The notes: generated by a model from the letters alone, not told the origin. A DNA stretch of 64,000 bases from Diadema setosum (GCA_033980235.1 CM067072.1:17487047-17551046); one strand, 5' to 3'. Shown: positions 33,317 through 44,801, counted from the first letter of the stretch. Numbers and translations are program-made.

Positions 33317-36300
33317 GTATGTATGAAGAAGGGCCCGTGTTTCTGTACGAGCAGTCTTTTGTCGATGTAATTATGATTCAGTCATTCACGTTGACTATTT
33401 GGCCGACTATTTTTTCACACACTGTACCGGTGCGGTACCGCGTACCGGTACTCGAGTTGTGACCTGAGATCTGCTGAACTAACGACGTTAGAGGTAACGT
33501 TAGAGTACTGGAGTAGGCCTAACACTCTACACAGTTAGGCCTACATGCTGTGTGCGTTCTGCCGTTGATGTAAACTTTAGTTTCTGTTTTGATGTATTTT
33601 TACAGTGTAGCCTCTACATATGTGAGCTAGCTAGGTCTGCTTGATGAGCCCTAACAGACTTCTAGGTGTCTAACGTTAGACTCTATATAAAATAGTTGGC
33701 AATTGTGCACTTTACGTAATTACGGCCCTCTAACGTTAGAGTCGGGGCACCAGTTTGCTGCAGGGGTCCAGTTTGCGGCACCCCTGCCTGGGGCAGGGCC
33801 CTACCTAGGAATATCTAACCATATCTTCAAAACTGAAGTAACGTTAGATCGTTACAAGGGTTTTTTTTTTTTCTACTAACAGTTAGGCCTAACGTTAAAT
33901 TGTTTTATTTGAAGAGCAACTGAAGAGCTTTTTTTTAAATACCAGAATCATGAAATAACTTGGATGATGGCCTTCATAATTTTAATTTAAACCGTCTGTG
34001 TCACACTGTTTTTAAAAAGGCAGTGTATACAACCACACGCATGTGTCTTTACCATCCAGCCACACGAGTGTGGTTGTATAGCCATGGCCCGAGTCTGATT
34101 GATACAGCCACATTCATGTGTATTCAAATGTACATAAAAACCACACACACGGAGCTTTATACTGTATTGCGTAGCGGGGAACACGCTGTGTGTAAGTGTG
34201 TGAGCACATCAACACGCGATATGATGTAGTATGTACCACCACAAAGCGATGAACCTACCTCCTAGATTAACCTCATTTAATATTATCTCGCCATCTAAAC
34301 AAATTTACTTTTTTCATTTTAAACTTTATTCTCATTTTCTTTATTTGATAAGATGAATTTAAAATCAATAGCAAAGTTACAATTGATTTTGGACTTTGAT
34401 TTACAATTGATCATGCATCGCATTGTTACTGAGATTTCACCTTCGTTCGTTCGGGTAGACGTTGTACTCGCAAATCGCGCACCTACAATGTAGCGTACAC
34501 AGGCAGCCGGCGCGTGGGCTCTTGCTGGGGCGGATGGCACAACTGCGCTGGCTAGGCTGCAGCTGCGCTGAGCAATTGCTAGGATAGCACCCGAAGTCAC
34601 GATGTAGGACCTAGCACCAGCTGCAGTCTAGCGATGTCAATCCAAAGTCCCCCAATTTAGCGGCAGTTGTAACTTTGCTATTAATGCTTAACACATTGTA
34701 TCAAGCAAACACGATGAGAATGGAGCAAAAAAAAAATATCAGAAGGTATGAAAATGAGGTTACTTTCGCATTTCCCAATAAGCTGGTTGTGTGGTGTTCA
34801 TGTGCTTGACACGCACGCACGAGTGTGGCTGTATCCAGCGACTCGGGCCATGGCTACAACCACACTCGTGTGGCTGGATGGTAAAGACACACGCGTGTGG
34901 TTGTATACACTGCCAAAAAGTATGAATTTCTTAACAAAATGTTAAGATTTTGTTCTGTTGCTAGGCAACCACCATCATCCCTTTTTTGTATCTTTATACA
35001 ATATCTTACTATGAAAAGAGGCCTGGCATGGTAAGGATTCCTCGTGTAACTGTGTTAAATATTCTAAAATTAATTTCCTTTGTCAGTTTTGAGGATTGCA
35101 ACAGTGACCAAAATGTCGGGGATTGGTCCGGTTTGCGGCACCCCTATGAGATTTACACACATAGCGCTATCTTACATGTCAAAATGGGTGGAAATTGATG
35201 AAATACATGTGATCTTGAAAAACCATTAAATTGTGAAGGAACGAGATAATGAATCCAAATAAAGTGTTCTAACGAGCTGAAAACTAGTTGGACCATCAAA
35301 AAATATTTGGTTTTTGCAAAATTTTAATGTTTGAAGGAATCAGGGGACATTTTTGTGTGGGGTGCTGCAAACTGGACCCCCCTGCCGCAAACCGGGTCCT
35401 CTTGGTGGTTGCAAATTTTCTGCATAAAATTGATTACAGTGAAACCCTGTTATAACGAGGAACCGCTTATAACGAGGTGATTGCGTCGGTCCCGTTTTCC
35501 TTTGCGTGCAAACCTATGGCAGAACGAATCGGTTATAACGAGATTCCGATTATAACGAGGACAATTTCAGTAAATCATGATAAAGAAAAACAAGCATTTT
35601 GATCGGATATAACGAGGTTCCATTTCTTGACCACATTGCCGCTTTCAAACACGCGACAAATGAAACATTGAAAACCGAATTCACGCTATCCACATCTTTT
35701 CCCGTTTTGCAGAGAACCGTTCCTTCCATGTTTTCTTCTTAATCACGCGATAAGACACAGGAATACCTTCCGATGTTCCTACTAAATTATTAAACATAAT
35801 CATTCGATTTTCTTTTTCGCGAGAAACGAGTGCGTGATGAATTATGAGGTCAGACCACAGCGCAACGAGAAAAAAAAAATAGATAACGCATTCAAAAACT
35901 TTTCATGTAGCGACAATTGTGACCAAAAATGGACAACTGAAATGCGTGTGCAACTCATCATTTTATCCTTTCCAATTTTAGTTCCGACTTCCAGTTCTTT
36001 AGCTGGTTTTGAGCAAATATGAGTTTGGATGATTAATGCCGAAATAATGAAATCATCGCCCCGATCCTTCCGGGTGACAGTAGCGTTAAAATAGTTGAGT
36101 AACGCATGTTAACCTACTTAATCGGTGTTCAGAAAAGCAAACAAACGCATTTATTTTTGGTTTGAATAGATCTGGATTTGTTCATTATCATTTAACAAAT
36201 GATAATTTAAATATGAGTGTGTGATCAAAGCAGAAATAATTAGTGAAATCATCGCGATCCCGCCGGGTGACAGTAGAGTACAAATAGTTGAATAACGCAT

Positions 36301-39300
36301 GTTAAGCTACTTAATCGGTGTTCAGAAAAAGAAACAAACGCATGTACAACGTATTAGTTTGAATAGATCTGGATTTGTTCATTATCATTTAACGAATGAT
36401 AATTTAAAAATGAGTGTCTATGATTAAAGCCGAAATAATTAATGAAATCATCGCGATCTCGCCGGGTGACAGTAGCGTAAAAATAGTTGAATAACGCATG
36501 TTAACCTACTTAATCGGTGCTCGGAAAAAGAAACAAACGCATTCAACAGTTCAAGAACGGATGTACAAAACGCGAAGAGATTTTCGGAAGAAAATAAAGA
36601 ACGCATTTTTAATCCCTTCGAGCGCAACGATCATACGTTGTATAAAATTACAGCCAAATGATCAGAGACTCCAACTCTCCCGTTTTCGACGGGAGATCTC
36701 CCGCCGAAAACGCATTTTTGCAAAATCTCCCGTTCTCCCGCTTGAGATTTAATTTCTCCCGCCCTGGCTCTTTGTCTCCCGTTGGAAAGGATTTCTTATA
36801 CTTATTTCTATCGAATGTTGAAAAAATAAGCCTTAGATAGCACCAGAGAGCATCTAGAACCCTGGGAATTTCGCGCTTCGCACACATCAAGTTGGAGTCT
36901 CCCGTTTGCTAAGGGTTTCAGGCGGGAGAATCTCCAGATCAGAAGGTACTTGGGGTTGGAGTCTCTGAATGATTCATGAAATTATCGAATTCCCGCTGGG
37001 CACCAACAGCGTAAAATACCTCGCAAGTTAGCGGTAAACAACGCACGTATGTTACTTTGAAAATCGCGATCTCGCCAAGTGACAGTAGCGTAAAAAAAGT
37101 TGAATGATGCATGTTAACCTAAATCAGAAAAAGAAACAAACGCAGTTATTAGTTTGAATAGATCTGGGTTTGTTCATTATCACAATTTTAACACTGCATT
37201 TCACAATGGTGATTTTTTTTCTTTCTTTCGGAATGGTCTACCAGGTACAGAATTGCGTTAAAAGGATGACAACCTCCCACATTCAATCCTGTCGCATATT
37301 TTTCAAGAACGGTCGTACAAAACACGAAGAGATTTTCGGAAGAAAATAAAGAACGCATTTTTTATCCATTTGGGCGCAACGATCATACGTTGTACAAGAT
37401 TACAGCCGAAATGATTCATGAAAACATCGCATTCCCGCTGGGCACCAACAGCGTAAAAATACCAAGCAAGTTACGGTAAACAAGGCCTGTATGTTACTCT
37501 ATATATTTGCGCTGGTGTTTATTAGGAAAAGCTTAACAAACAAGAATTACAATAAAGAATTAACTTATCATTTCAGCCCCTATTTCTTCGTCTAATTCAC
37601 AAATAATTTCCCTTTATTCTCTCAATAATAACGCTCAATAATTGTGTAATAACAACGCAAAGGATATGTTCTTAAGTTTCATTGATGGGTATATGACGTC
37701 ATGCTTATGTTTTTCTTTGTTTTTGATGCGTACGGTTATAACGAAGTACCGGTTATAACGAGGTAATATCGCCGGTCCCACGGACCTCGTTATAACGGGG
37801 TTTTACTGTACTATGACTAGGGTAATTGTCTACCATACAAAATTGTGATGCAGTGTCAAGAGGCCTTTGGTACTTCTTCCAATTATTTAAAAAAAAATAA
37901 AAAAATCTGTCGCCCGTTTTACCAGAATACTACTAAATAACCCTTGAAAAGGCCTTAACCTGCCACAAACTGGGTCCGCTACTCTAGTGTGAAAAAGGTT
38001 TAAACCCCGCTCCTTCACACAGTAGGGTCTACACTATAGTTTTAATGTACCAGCAAACGGCTTAGATACCCTACTTTAAATAACACAGCCCTGTCGCTGT
38101 CGCTGCACTATACACGAGTGTCGCTGGCGCACGGGGACACCGTGCGCACGGCGTCTGGTCCTGCTAACTTTTAAACTAGAATTCTATAGAACCTTAGGGA
38201 CCTACATACGGTGTCTACGTTCTGTAGAATTCATACCCGTTGTGCACTTACTCATTGATCCCATGGTCTTGAAAAGATGTTTTTCTATGACTCTATGAGT
38301 TCATCTCCATACCCCCTGTTCCTTCGTTTTTCAAAACAACCTTTGCGTGGCACATTGAGCATCGGCGATATGAATATGCATGAAAGTTGTGATGTTTTTA
38401 GCCTTTGGACAAGGCTTTTTTGCTGTGTAGTGGCGAGCAAAAGAGTTCAAGTGAAACGCAGCCAGCAGAGAGCGATCAGGTGCCACTTGATGCACTGATC
38501 ATATGCCAATGGTAGGATAGGTCGTGTCTTCGAGTAATGTATTTTAAAGCTACTTCAGGGCTGCCAACTCTGACTCATTGAGAGTGAGACTCACTCATTT
38601 TGGTCCTTTCTCACTCTAAAACTTTATTTCATTTGCATGCACTTCTATTGATCTCACTCATATTGACTCCTAAATTATAGCATTGGCCTATGGGAGTCTC
38701 ACTCTCAACTAGTTTCCAATGTTGGCAGCCCTGCTACTTTGCCTCATGACAGAGGGAGAGAGGAGAATAGCCGACGCAGTTGTCATCTAAATGTCCAAGC
38801 GGCAAATTTAAAGCTCCCTATTTAGATGCCATACCTAGCCAGCACTGCGCCCACCAACCAGACGCTGTACGAGGAACCATACACTTTCACTGTATTCACT
38901 GAGTGGAGACCCCCCTCGTAACACTAACGTTAGCTACAAGACATTGAAAATGTTTACTTTCTACCTCAACTGACATTCATTAATTTATTGCTTGGACTTT
39001 CTATTTAGCATTACAATCCATGCGTAGAGCTCTAGCCATGTACAAATGTATCAGGTAATGTCTACATGGGGTAAATTTGCATTTCTGACTGCAAACCTGT
39101 CCATCGATGCACTATTCTATGCCTAAGTCAAAGTGCTTTGTAGCAAGCACCTTTTGTGCATCACATTTGGTCATCTGCTATGCACAGCAATTTTTTCTGT
39201 TAGCTTGCTGCTTCAGTGTGACCTTTTAAAGTGCACAGCGATTGCCTTCCAGGGAACTTCTGCCTTACTACCAAGTTGAGAGAAGTGAACTTGTACAGTA

Positions 39301-42300
39301 TACAGACGAAGCAATAAATCATCATTTCTTAGGCAAATTGTAAAATGTTTTTATAAAGCAGAAATCAACAACACCAAAACAAAGCAGAAATGATTACAAT
39401 TAGATTTACATATGTATGTACATGTAGGTCTGAATTATCAAACATACACTTTGTAACATCTACATAATATATGTAATTGCATTGAGTCACTGAGATTTCA
39501 ATGGCTGTTGGTACATGTATAGTGCTGTTGCAAATCGAAATCACCCTACACTACCCTTACACATGTACCTTACTCAAACTACAAGTATGCACATACGCAC
39601 ATACAAACGCATGTTTGGCAAGTGGTGAGGTATTTTGCTGTATGTACATATACAGTATCATACGAATATAGTTTAACTGAGGTTGAACATGTTCTCACTG
39701 ACTCACTGTGTTATCATGTGCACATAAATGATGTATTTCATGGCAGTCTATGGCACACTGATGACTTGTTACCTACATTGTTCATGATCGTCCAGCAAGC
39801 TGTTGTGTACAGTGCTTCTGCTATTGCAAAATTGATGTCAAATGAAATAAGATTTACACATAATGCTTGTACATGTACATTGATTTATGACTACAGTACT
39901 ATGAATTTCAGTGGGAAAAAGTGTGTCAGCTGAAATGATGGTCACTTTATTCAGATTTCTACTCCACACAGAGGAATTCACATGGTATTCTGACAATAAA
40001 ACTACATATAATGTTCAAGCAGCTTAGAAATGATTTCAATACAATTTGTGTTCTACTGATTCTACTCAAATTTATTTCAAATGGCATGTCCGGATTGTTT
40101 AAAAAAAAAAAAAAAACCCAAACAAACCAACAACGACAAAAATAACTACAATCCTTTGAATTTAAGTGTTTTATCAATCTCTCATAACATTTAATATGTG
40201 ATATCCAAGGTGTAACTCTTTTAAATAATAAACAGCTCCCTTTTTCTTGCTGATTACAGCTTGCTGTTTCTTACACGTGTACTAGTTGTACTTAAGCTGT
40301 AAGCAAGAATATTTGTAGCTGACTGGTCTACAAATGCAAACTGCTGATGTTCAAGTTTACAGTCATGTAGACCTATCCATTATAAATGTTTGGTCACATA
40401 TCCCCAATGCAAAGTCTGAAGGGTAATGTATGTGTACATATATATTTGTAGATCATTTTCCCTTTCTTGCTTGAACGGAAGTGTTGAGTGATCATGGTAG
40501 GCGTGAAGTCACTAGTCCATTGTTAAATAATTTAATCTGTATGTCACTGTCATGGGAATTAGTTTTCTCTTTGTTTGGGTATAAAAGGTAGAAAAGAAAG
40601 ATACCATGAAGACACAACACAAAGACACCATAGTGGGCAACAGCTCACTGTCTTCTCTTACACACATACATTGTGCATGCTGCTACATCCAGTTGTCCAT
40701 ATCACTACCAGTAAATCTATGCTGGTAGTTGATTGTTGACATGAACCTTACCAGTGCCTTCTTGTTATTTGCTGTAGTCCTTTGACATGCTTCTGTAATG
40801 ATATAGAATGCTTACTTTATAAATGCATTGATAGAATGAACTCTCTTGTTATGGTAATCCCTGACTGAGGCCTCTTCTATAAACTCTACAGTATACAGTA
40901 TACAATGTATGTACAAGAATGATTTGAATGATACACTACTTCTTGTCATTTGCTTTCTCACATCTCCCAGTGTTGAGGTCAACTGGGGTGAGCATTATAA
41001 TGGCTGGAAATAGAAATTTAAAATTATTTACATACACCTAGTTTATTGGATAGTCCATGGATTATACACATTTCGATCATGTACAATTAGTTTGGCACAT
41101 TCAACACGGCATACAGTATGGACATGTAAACATCCATATGTGAACACGTACTGTACATGTAAGAGGTCCTATAGAGGTCCTATAGCGTATTTTTAGTTTT
41201 AGTTTGAATACCATGTAGTCCCATGGTCTGAATTTATGCCATGGATTTGAGTTCAACTAAAAAAATTGTACACTGTACATGTACCATAAAAAGTACACCA
41301 TTTTGAGCTGTGGCGGACATGTGTATGCTGTACATACTGTCAAGTACATGTGTATGTAGATAGGTAAGGTTTCCTATGCTGTCACTGATGAACCCAGTCT
41401 ACATTCAATCACATGTACATTTTACATGTACTACATGTACCGTTAGTGCACCAGTTTTCGACAGGACCCAGATTTCGACACCCAGCAGATAATTCTTATT
41501 AAATTTTGTACTCAATACAAACGTCTGACTTCAACAATCAACCAAGTTATCAATCACATTTCTAGTCTTCTATAAACACCGTTTGTCACTTGTCATCATA
41601 ATCCGATGGTAGAATATTTTGGAGAAAAGCAACACAGTGTCAGCAGAAATTTTGATGTCGGCCATTTTCAGGGGTTCAAACAATATGAGGCATTTTTTAT
41701 ACATTGCCGTAAAATGAAATTCACCCATGCCGGTTATCTTACTTTAGTATCAGTTTGTTTGCCAAATCCTGATGTTTGATTTCGTAATCGTCTTGAGTAA
41801 TTTCATGGCTGAATTCGTGATAAATGAGCAAACTTGTAGAAAGAGTTGGCTTTGAGAATGTGGCACCAGATTTCAACATTCCCATAAGACACGTTACAGA
41901 GGAAACAACAAGTTCTTGCGCCAGTACTTTGCTGGTTTGCGTCCACAATGCAGTGTACGCATACTGTACGCGCCATGTGATTTATGCTTGATGCGTGCGG
42001 TGATTGTGTCGAAAAATGATGCTGGGTGTCGAAATCTGATGCCAGTGACGGCGTGACAGAAATCACTAAAATTGAACACGAGTGCATTCAAATTGGAATT
42101 CGTTCAAGGCATATTATTATTGGCCTTTGTAGCTCAACTTCATATCGAAATACCAAGGTAAAACGGTGCAGTATTGATGGTAAACAAGGAAATGTGCTAA
42201 AGTGTCGAAAACCGGTACCCTTACTGTACCATACAGCTTGTATCAAGTGTGAAATGCTGTGTGCCTACCATCACAGAATATTACAATTTTCTCTTGTGTT

Positions 42301-44801
42301 TATAAAGCCTGTAGATGTGGTTTGATTTGAGCAGGGAGGTGGGAGTCCAACCTCCCTGATTTGAGTTCAATTTTGTTTTGCTTTATGATACTGAATGGTA
42401 TTTTTAGGGTGGTACCTTTTTATGCCCCCACCACGAAGTGGTGCCGGAGGCATTATGTTTTCGAGTTGTCCTTCCGTCCGTCCGTAATGAATTTTGTAGA
42501 CAGCATAACTAAAAAACCTTTTGAGGTATCCTAATGAAACTTGGCATGTATGTGTATTAGGGGGTGAAGTTGTGCCTATGACACGATCAACTTTTGGGTG
42601 CACATGCTCAAGGTCAAAGGTCAAAAGGTCAAGGTCAAATGCTTTATATATAATTTCACTATTTCCCCCATATCTATGCAATGCCTGAAGATATTTTCTT
42701 GAAACTTAGTGTATAGATGTATTACCCAATCAAGATTCTCTGGTGAAAGTTTGGGTCATGAGGTCAAAGGTTAAAGGTCAAAAGGTCAAGTAAAAATGTT
42801 AAAATTTCACTTTTTTCCCCGTATCTTGGAAATTGTTCAAGGTATCTTCATGGAACATTGTATATATGCATGTACTGACAAGAAGTGGTTATCTAGGGAC
42901 TTTGGGGTTCATGGGGTCAAAGGTCAAGGGCATTACTTCAAAGTTTTACTAATAAAATTTCCCTTAAATTTATGCAATGCCAGCAGGATCATTATTTTAA
43001 AACTTGGTGTATATACATGTATAACCCAATAGAGATTCTCTGGAATTTTATTTTGCCAAGAAGATCAAAGGTCAAAAGGTCAAAGATCAAGTGAAAGTGC
43101 TGAACTTGCTTCTTTCTCTGTATCTCGAAAGTGGCTCAAGTTATCTTGAAACTTAGTACGTATTTATGTATGTTGTGCCTGACAGTGATTCTTAGGGTCA
43201 AAGGCCAGATGAAAATGATAACAATTTACTGTTCAATACAGAAATTGCACTTTTTCTCCATACCTTGAAAATTACTCAGATGCATAAACTTATGAAAGGG
43301 TCAAAATCAAGTTAAAGTTCTTAAATTCCCAAATACATGCTCTCCTATTCATCCAATTAAGCATGTAGGTCAATGAAGGTGAACATTCAACACATGTGTG
43401 ACAAACATGTCATTTCAATGTTTTGCCAATTTTGTGCAAATGTAATCACACATTGTCCACATGTACTATAGACCTATTAGGAGAATCATGCATTATGGAG
43501 GAGGCATACCAGTCGCCATAGCGACATTTCTAGTTTCTTTTTTGTCTTGAGGGCATCCTTGAAAATTCACTCTTGTGGACATCAGAAAACTTGCCAATCT
43601 GTAATTCAAGTGACTAGATTGCCTTTTGATTTTGAGTCTGAGTGTGTCAATCAGTAAGTATTGGGGTAAAGACCAACAGATGGTCCATTTTTTCCTTTTT
43701 TTTTATACAGGCTTGTGCTATCTCTGTTACAAGTACATGTACTTACTCTAATCATCAACTTATCAGTAAGGACTGTAACCAATGTTCAAGATTCTTGAAC
43801 TTTATACAGCTCCCATTCATTGATAAATTGTATTGCATAGAAACACATATGTACAAGTGCAACAAAAGCAGTTGACTGCCTGTTAATGTTATTGCCACCC
43901 CTAATAAAAATGTAAATAATCAAATTTAAGCACAAAACAAAACAAATTTCATGTGCAAGTCATATTGGTAAACCTCTATGTCATATTTTGAAAGTTCCTT
44001 TCCATTTATACTTACATTGTAGCAAATAACAACAGGAATGATGTGAACCTGCCTCTGTTTTTTATGAATGATTGCCTGGGATGTTTGTTTTAATATGCTG
44101 TGACACATGCTGAGTTAATACCAACTTTTGATCTCCTGAATTCCTCTTGCTCTTCTTAGGTTCAAACATTCCACACTTCTGCTCCATGTGAAACTGTAGC
44201 CGAACTTATAGATGGAGTTGCACTGGGAGAGATTCTGTGCCAAATGTAAGTACTGTACCAGTATGTGATACAGTATATATGTTTGTGACATTTCATGGAA
44301 AATACAAATCCTTGTTATCATCTTACAGGATCCTAGATCATGTCCTTTCATATTAGCTTGGAGTCACACTGCCAATGCCTAAAAATGACAACTATCTGAT
44401 TTTTATTCAGTGTATTTATTCATATTCCACTACATGCAGCTGAGAGTTGCAATGTGTAGCATGCACTGATTTCTTGACCTTTGACACTGCAATCAGAAAG
44501 CTGCTTCAGAAATTTAAGAATTGTACATACAGGTACATTCATGCTAATCGGTCAAACTTAAATATACTTTAGTTAAAAAGTTGGATTGATCTGTACACAG
44601 GCCCACATAAGTGCATAACTATTACAACAACAGCAACAAACAAATGTATAAAAATATTTGTTTGCTTTCTATTTTAGTGGACCGTCGTTTTTCACTCCTT
44701 CGTGGTTCGGCCGTTTGAAGAAAGATGCTGGGGAAAGTTGGAGGATTCGAGTCAGCAACTTGAAAAAGGTCTTGGAAGGCATTCTAGACTTCTATGATGA
44801 G
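33278..44801 (+). CDS. HOOK: HOOK-family dynein adaptor, first three coding exons (partial)
   Basis: Coding exons 33278-33316, 44160-44245 and 44678-44801 join in frame to 83 residues. Residues 1-13 are MADDELCDSLLIW. 14-42 contain VQTFHTSAPCETVAELIDGV and GEILCQI; 43-83 contain FFTPSWFGRLKKD and SWRIRVSNLKKVLEGILDFY. This is the start of the N-terminal HOOK domain (calponin-homology-like fold), which in known HOOK proteins binds dynein light intermediate chain and activates dynein-dynactin motility. The following coiled coil and the C-terminal FTS/FHIP cargo-binding part should lie downstream, but no further exon was found to 64000. Junctions are phase 0 and phase 2 with consensus ends. Intron 1 is 10.8 kb and full of transposons. 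The sequence fits HOOK better than CCDC88/Girdin, which has the related domain; the vertebrate paralog number is not meaningful here. Confidence 0.87.
34019..34914. mobile_element. 896-bp element nested in the GCACCAG element
   Basis: Inverted ends of about 85 bp: the left starts GGCAGTGTATACAACCACAC and the right ends GTGTGGTTGTATACACTGCC. The arms also share CTTTACCATCCAGCCACACG and CATGGCCCGAGTC. A-runs (AAAAA) flank both sides and may be a 5-bp duplication. The centre is G+C-richer and non-coding. Confidence 0.78.
34957..34969. promoter_or_regulatory. Perfect palindromic X-box-like motif
   Basis: GTTGCTAGGCAAC is a perfect 13-bp palindrome matching the RFX X-box consensus (GTTNCC-like half-sites). 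It sits inside a transposon in HOOK intron 1. Binding is not shown by sequence alone. Confidence 0.5.
36030..36530 (+). repeat. Three ~195-bp repeats inside the pogo-like element
   Basis: Copies marked by GAAATCATCG(C) then CCGGGTGACAGTAG and TTGAATAACGCATGTTAA occur near 36050, 36245 and 36445. Each is followed by AGATCTGGATTTGTTCATTA in the first two. Decayed copies recur near 36980-37170 and 37400. Confidence 0.75.
36663..36967. mobile_element. 305-bp MITE nested in the pogo-like element
   Basis: Tips CAGAGACTCCAACTCTCCCG and GGGGTTGGAGTCTCTG are inverted. AATGAT duplicates flank it (36657-36662 and 36968-36973). A paralogous empty site, CCGAAATGATTCATGAAA, exists at about 37404 inside the same host element and confirms both ends. 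The interior repeats CTCCCG/CGGGAG. Confidence 0.85.
37811..38555. other. HOOK intron 1, nothing recognised
   Basis: Unique sequence. No exon or repeat was recognised. Confidence 0.4.
38556..38733. mobile_element. 178-bp MITE with CAGGGCTGCCAAC tips
   Basis: The left tip CAGGGCTGCCAACTCTGACT and the right tip GTTGGCAGCCCTG are inverted. CTACTT is duplicated at 38550-38555 and 38734-38739. The interior is rich in CTCACTC/GAGTGAG. The tips resemble the nested MITE at 36663 (CAG-G--T-CCAACTCT), which also has a 6-bp duplication. Confidence 0.85.
38740..41445. other. HOOK intron 1, mostly unique DNA
   Basis: Frequent ACATGTAC/GTACATGT motifs, a feature seen throughout the right half of the window. 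No gene or bounded element was recognised. Confidence 0.4.
41446..42218. mobile_element. Diverged relative of the GCACCAG element
   Basis: The left reads GTGCACCAGTTTTCGACAGG then CCAGATTTCGACACCCAGCA. The complement TGCTGGGTGTCGAAATCTG is at 42021-42039 and TGTCGAAAACCGGTAC at 42203-42218. Position by position the left arm parallels that of the element at 33746, with TTTTCGACA replacing TTTGCTGCA or TTTGCGGCA. No ORF. Confidence 0.55.
42421..43534 (+). mobile_element. Helentron-like non-autonomous element, family 1 copy 2
   Basis: Starts TATGCCCCCACCACGAAGTG, with the hairpin partner GTGCCGGAGGCAT. Near the end GGAGGCATA is followed by the hairpin GTCGCCATAGCGAC (one mismatch) and ATTTCTAGT. 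The interior aligns with the copy at 15418, including the four AGGTCA half-sites (42611, 42618, 42626, 42632). Lies in HOOK intron 1, just upstream of exon 2. Confidence 0.72.
43535..44159. other. End of HOOK intron 1
   Basis: Unique sequence ending in a pyrimidine-rich tract and the acceptor TTCTTAG before 44160. Confidence 0.6.
44160..44245 (+). CDS. HOOK: HOOK coding exon 2
   Basis: Acceptor CTCTTCTTAG|GTTCAA, donor CAAAT|GTAAGT. Twenty-eight codons plus two bases, encoding VQTFHTSAPCETVAELIDGV and the following helix. Confidence 0.87.
44678..44801 (+). CDS. HOOK: HOOK coding exon 3
   Basis: Acceptor TCTATTTTAG|TGG, donor GATGAG|GTGAGT. Encodes GPSFFTPSWFGRLKKDAGES and on to LEGILDFYDE. 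The W-FxR-K-D and WRI-S-NLKKVL-GI pattern is diagnostic of HOOK proteins. Confidence 0.9.

Larger units (their letters stand above)
33746..35400. mobile_element. Inverted-repeat element with GCACCAGTTTGC tips
   Basis: The left arm (33746-33785) reads GGCACCAGTTTGCTGCAGG, then GGTCCAGTTTGCGGCACCCC. The right arm (35359-35400) is the complement, GGGGTGCTGCAAACTGGACC then CCTGCCGCAAACCGGGTCC. A third related block (CCGGTTTGCGGCACCCC) is inside at about 35128. No transposase. A second element is nested at 34019-34914. A diverged relative is at 41446-42218. Lies in HOOK intron 1. Confidence 0.7.
35437..37808. mobile_element. Pogo/Tigger-like non-autonomous transposon
   Basis: Tips CAGTGAAACCCTGTTATAAC on the left and GTTATAACGGGGTTTTACTG on the right are inverted, flanked by TA at 35435-35436 and 37809-37810. 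CAGT-AAACC-GTTATAACGAGG tips and TA targets are typical of pogo/Tigger elements. Subterminal GGTTATAACGAG repeats occur at both ends. The interior lacks a transposase ORF. It has internal repeats of about 190-200 bp and a nested MITE at 36663-36967. Confidence 0.85.
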
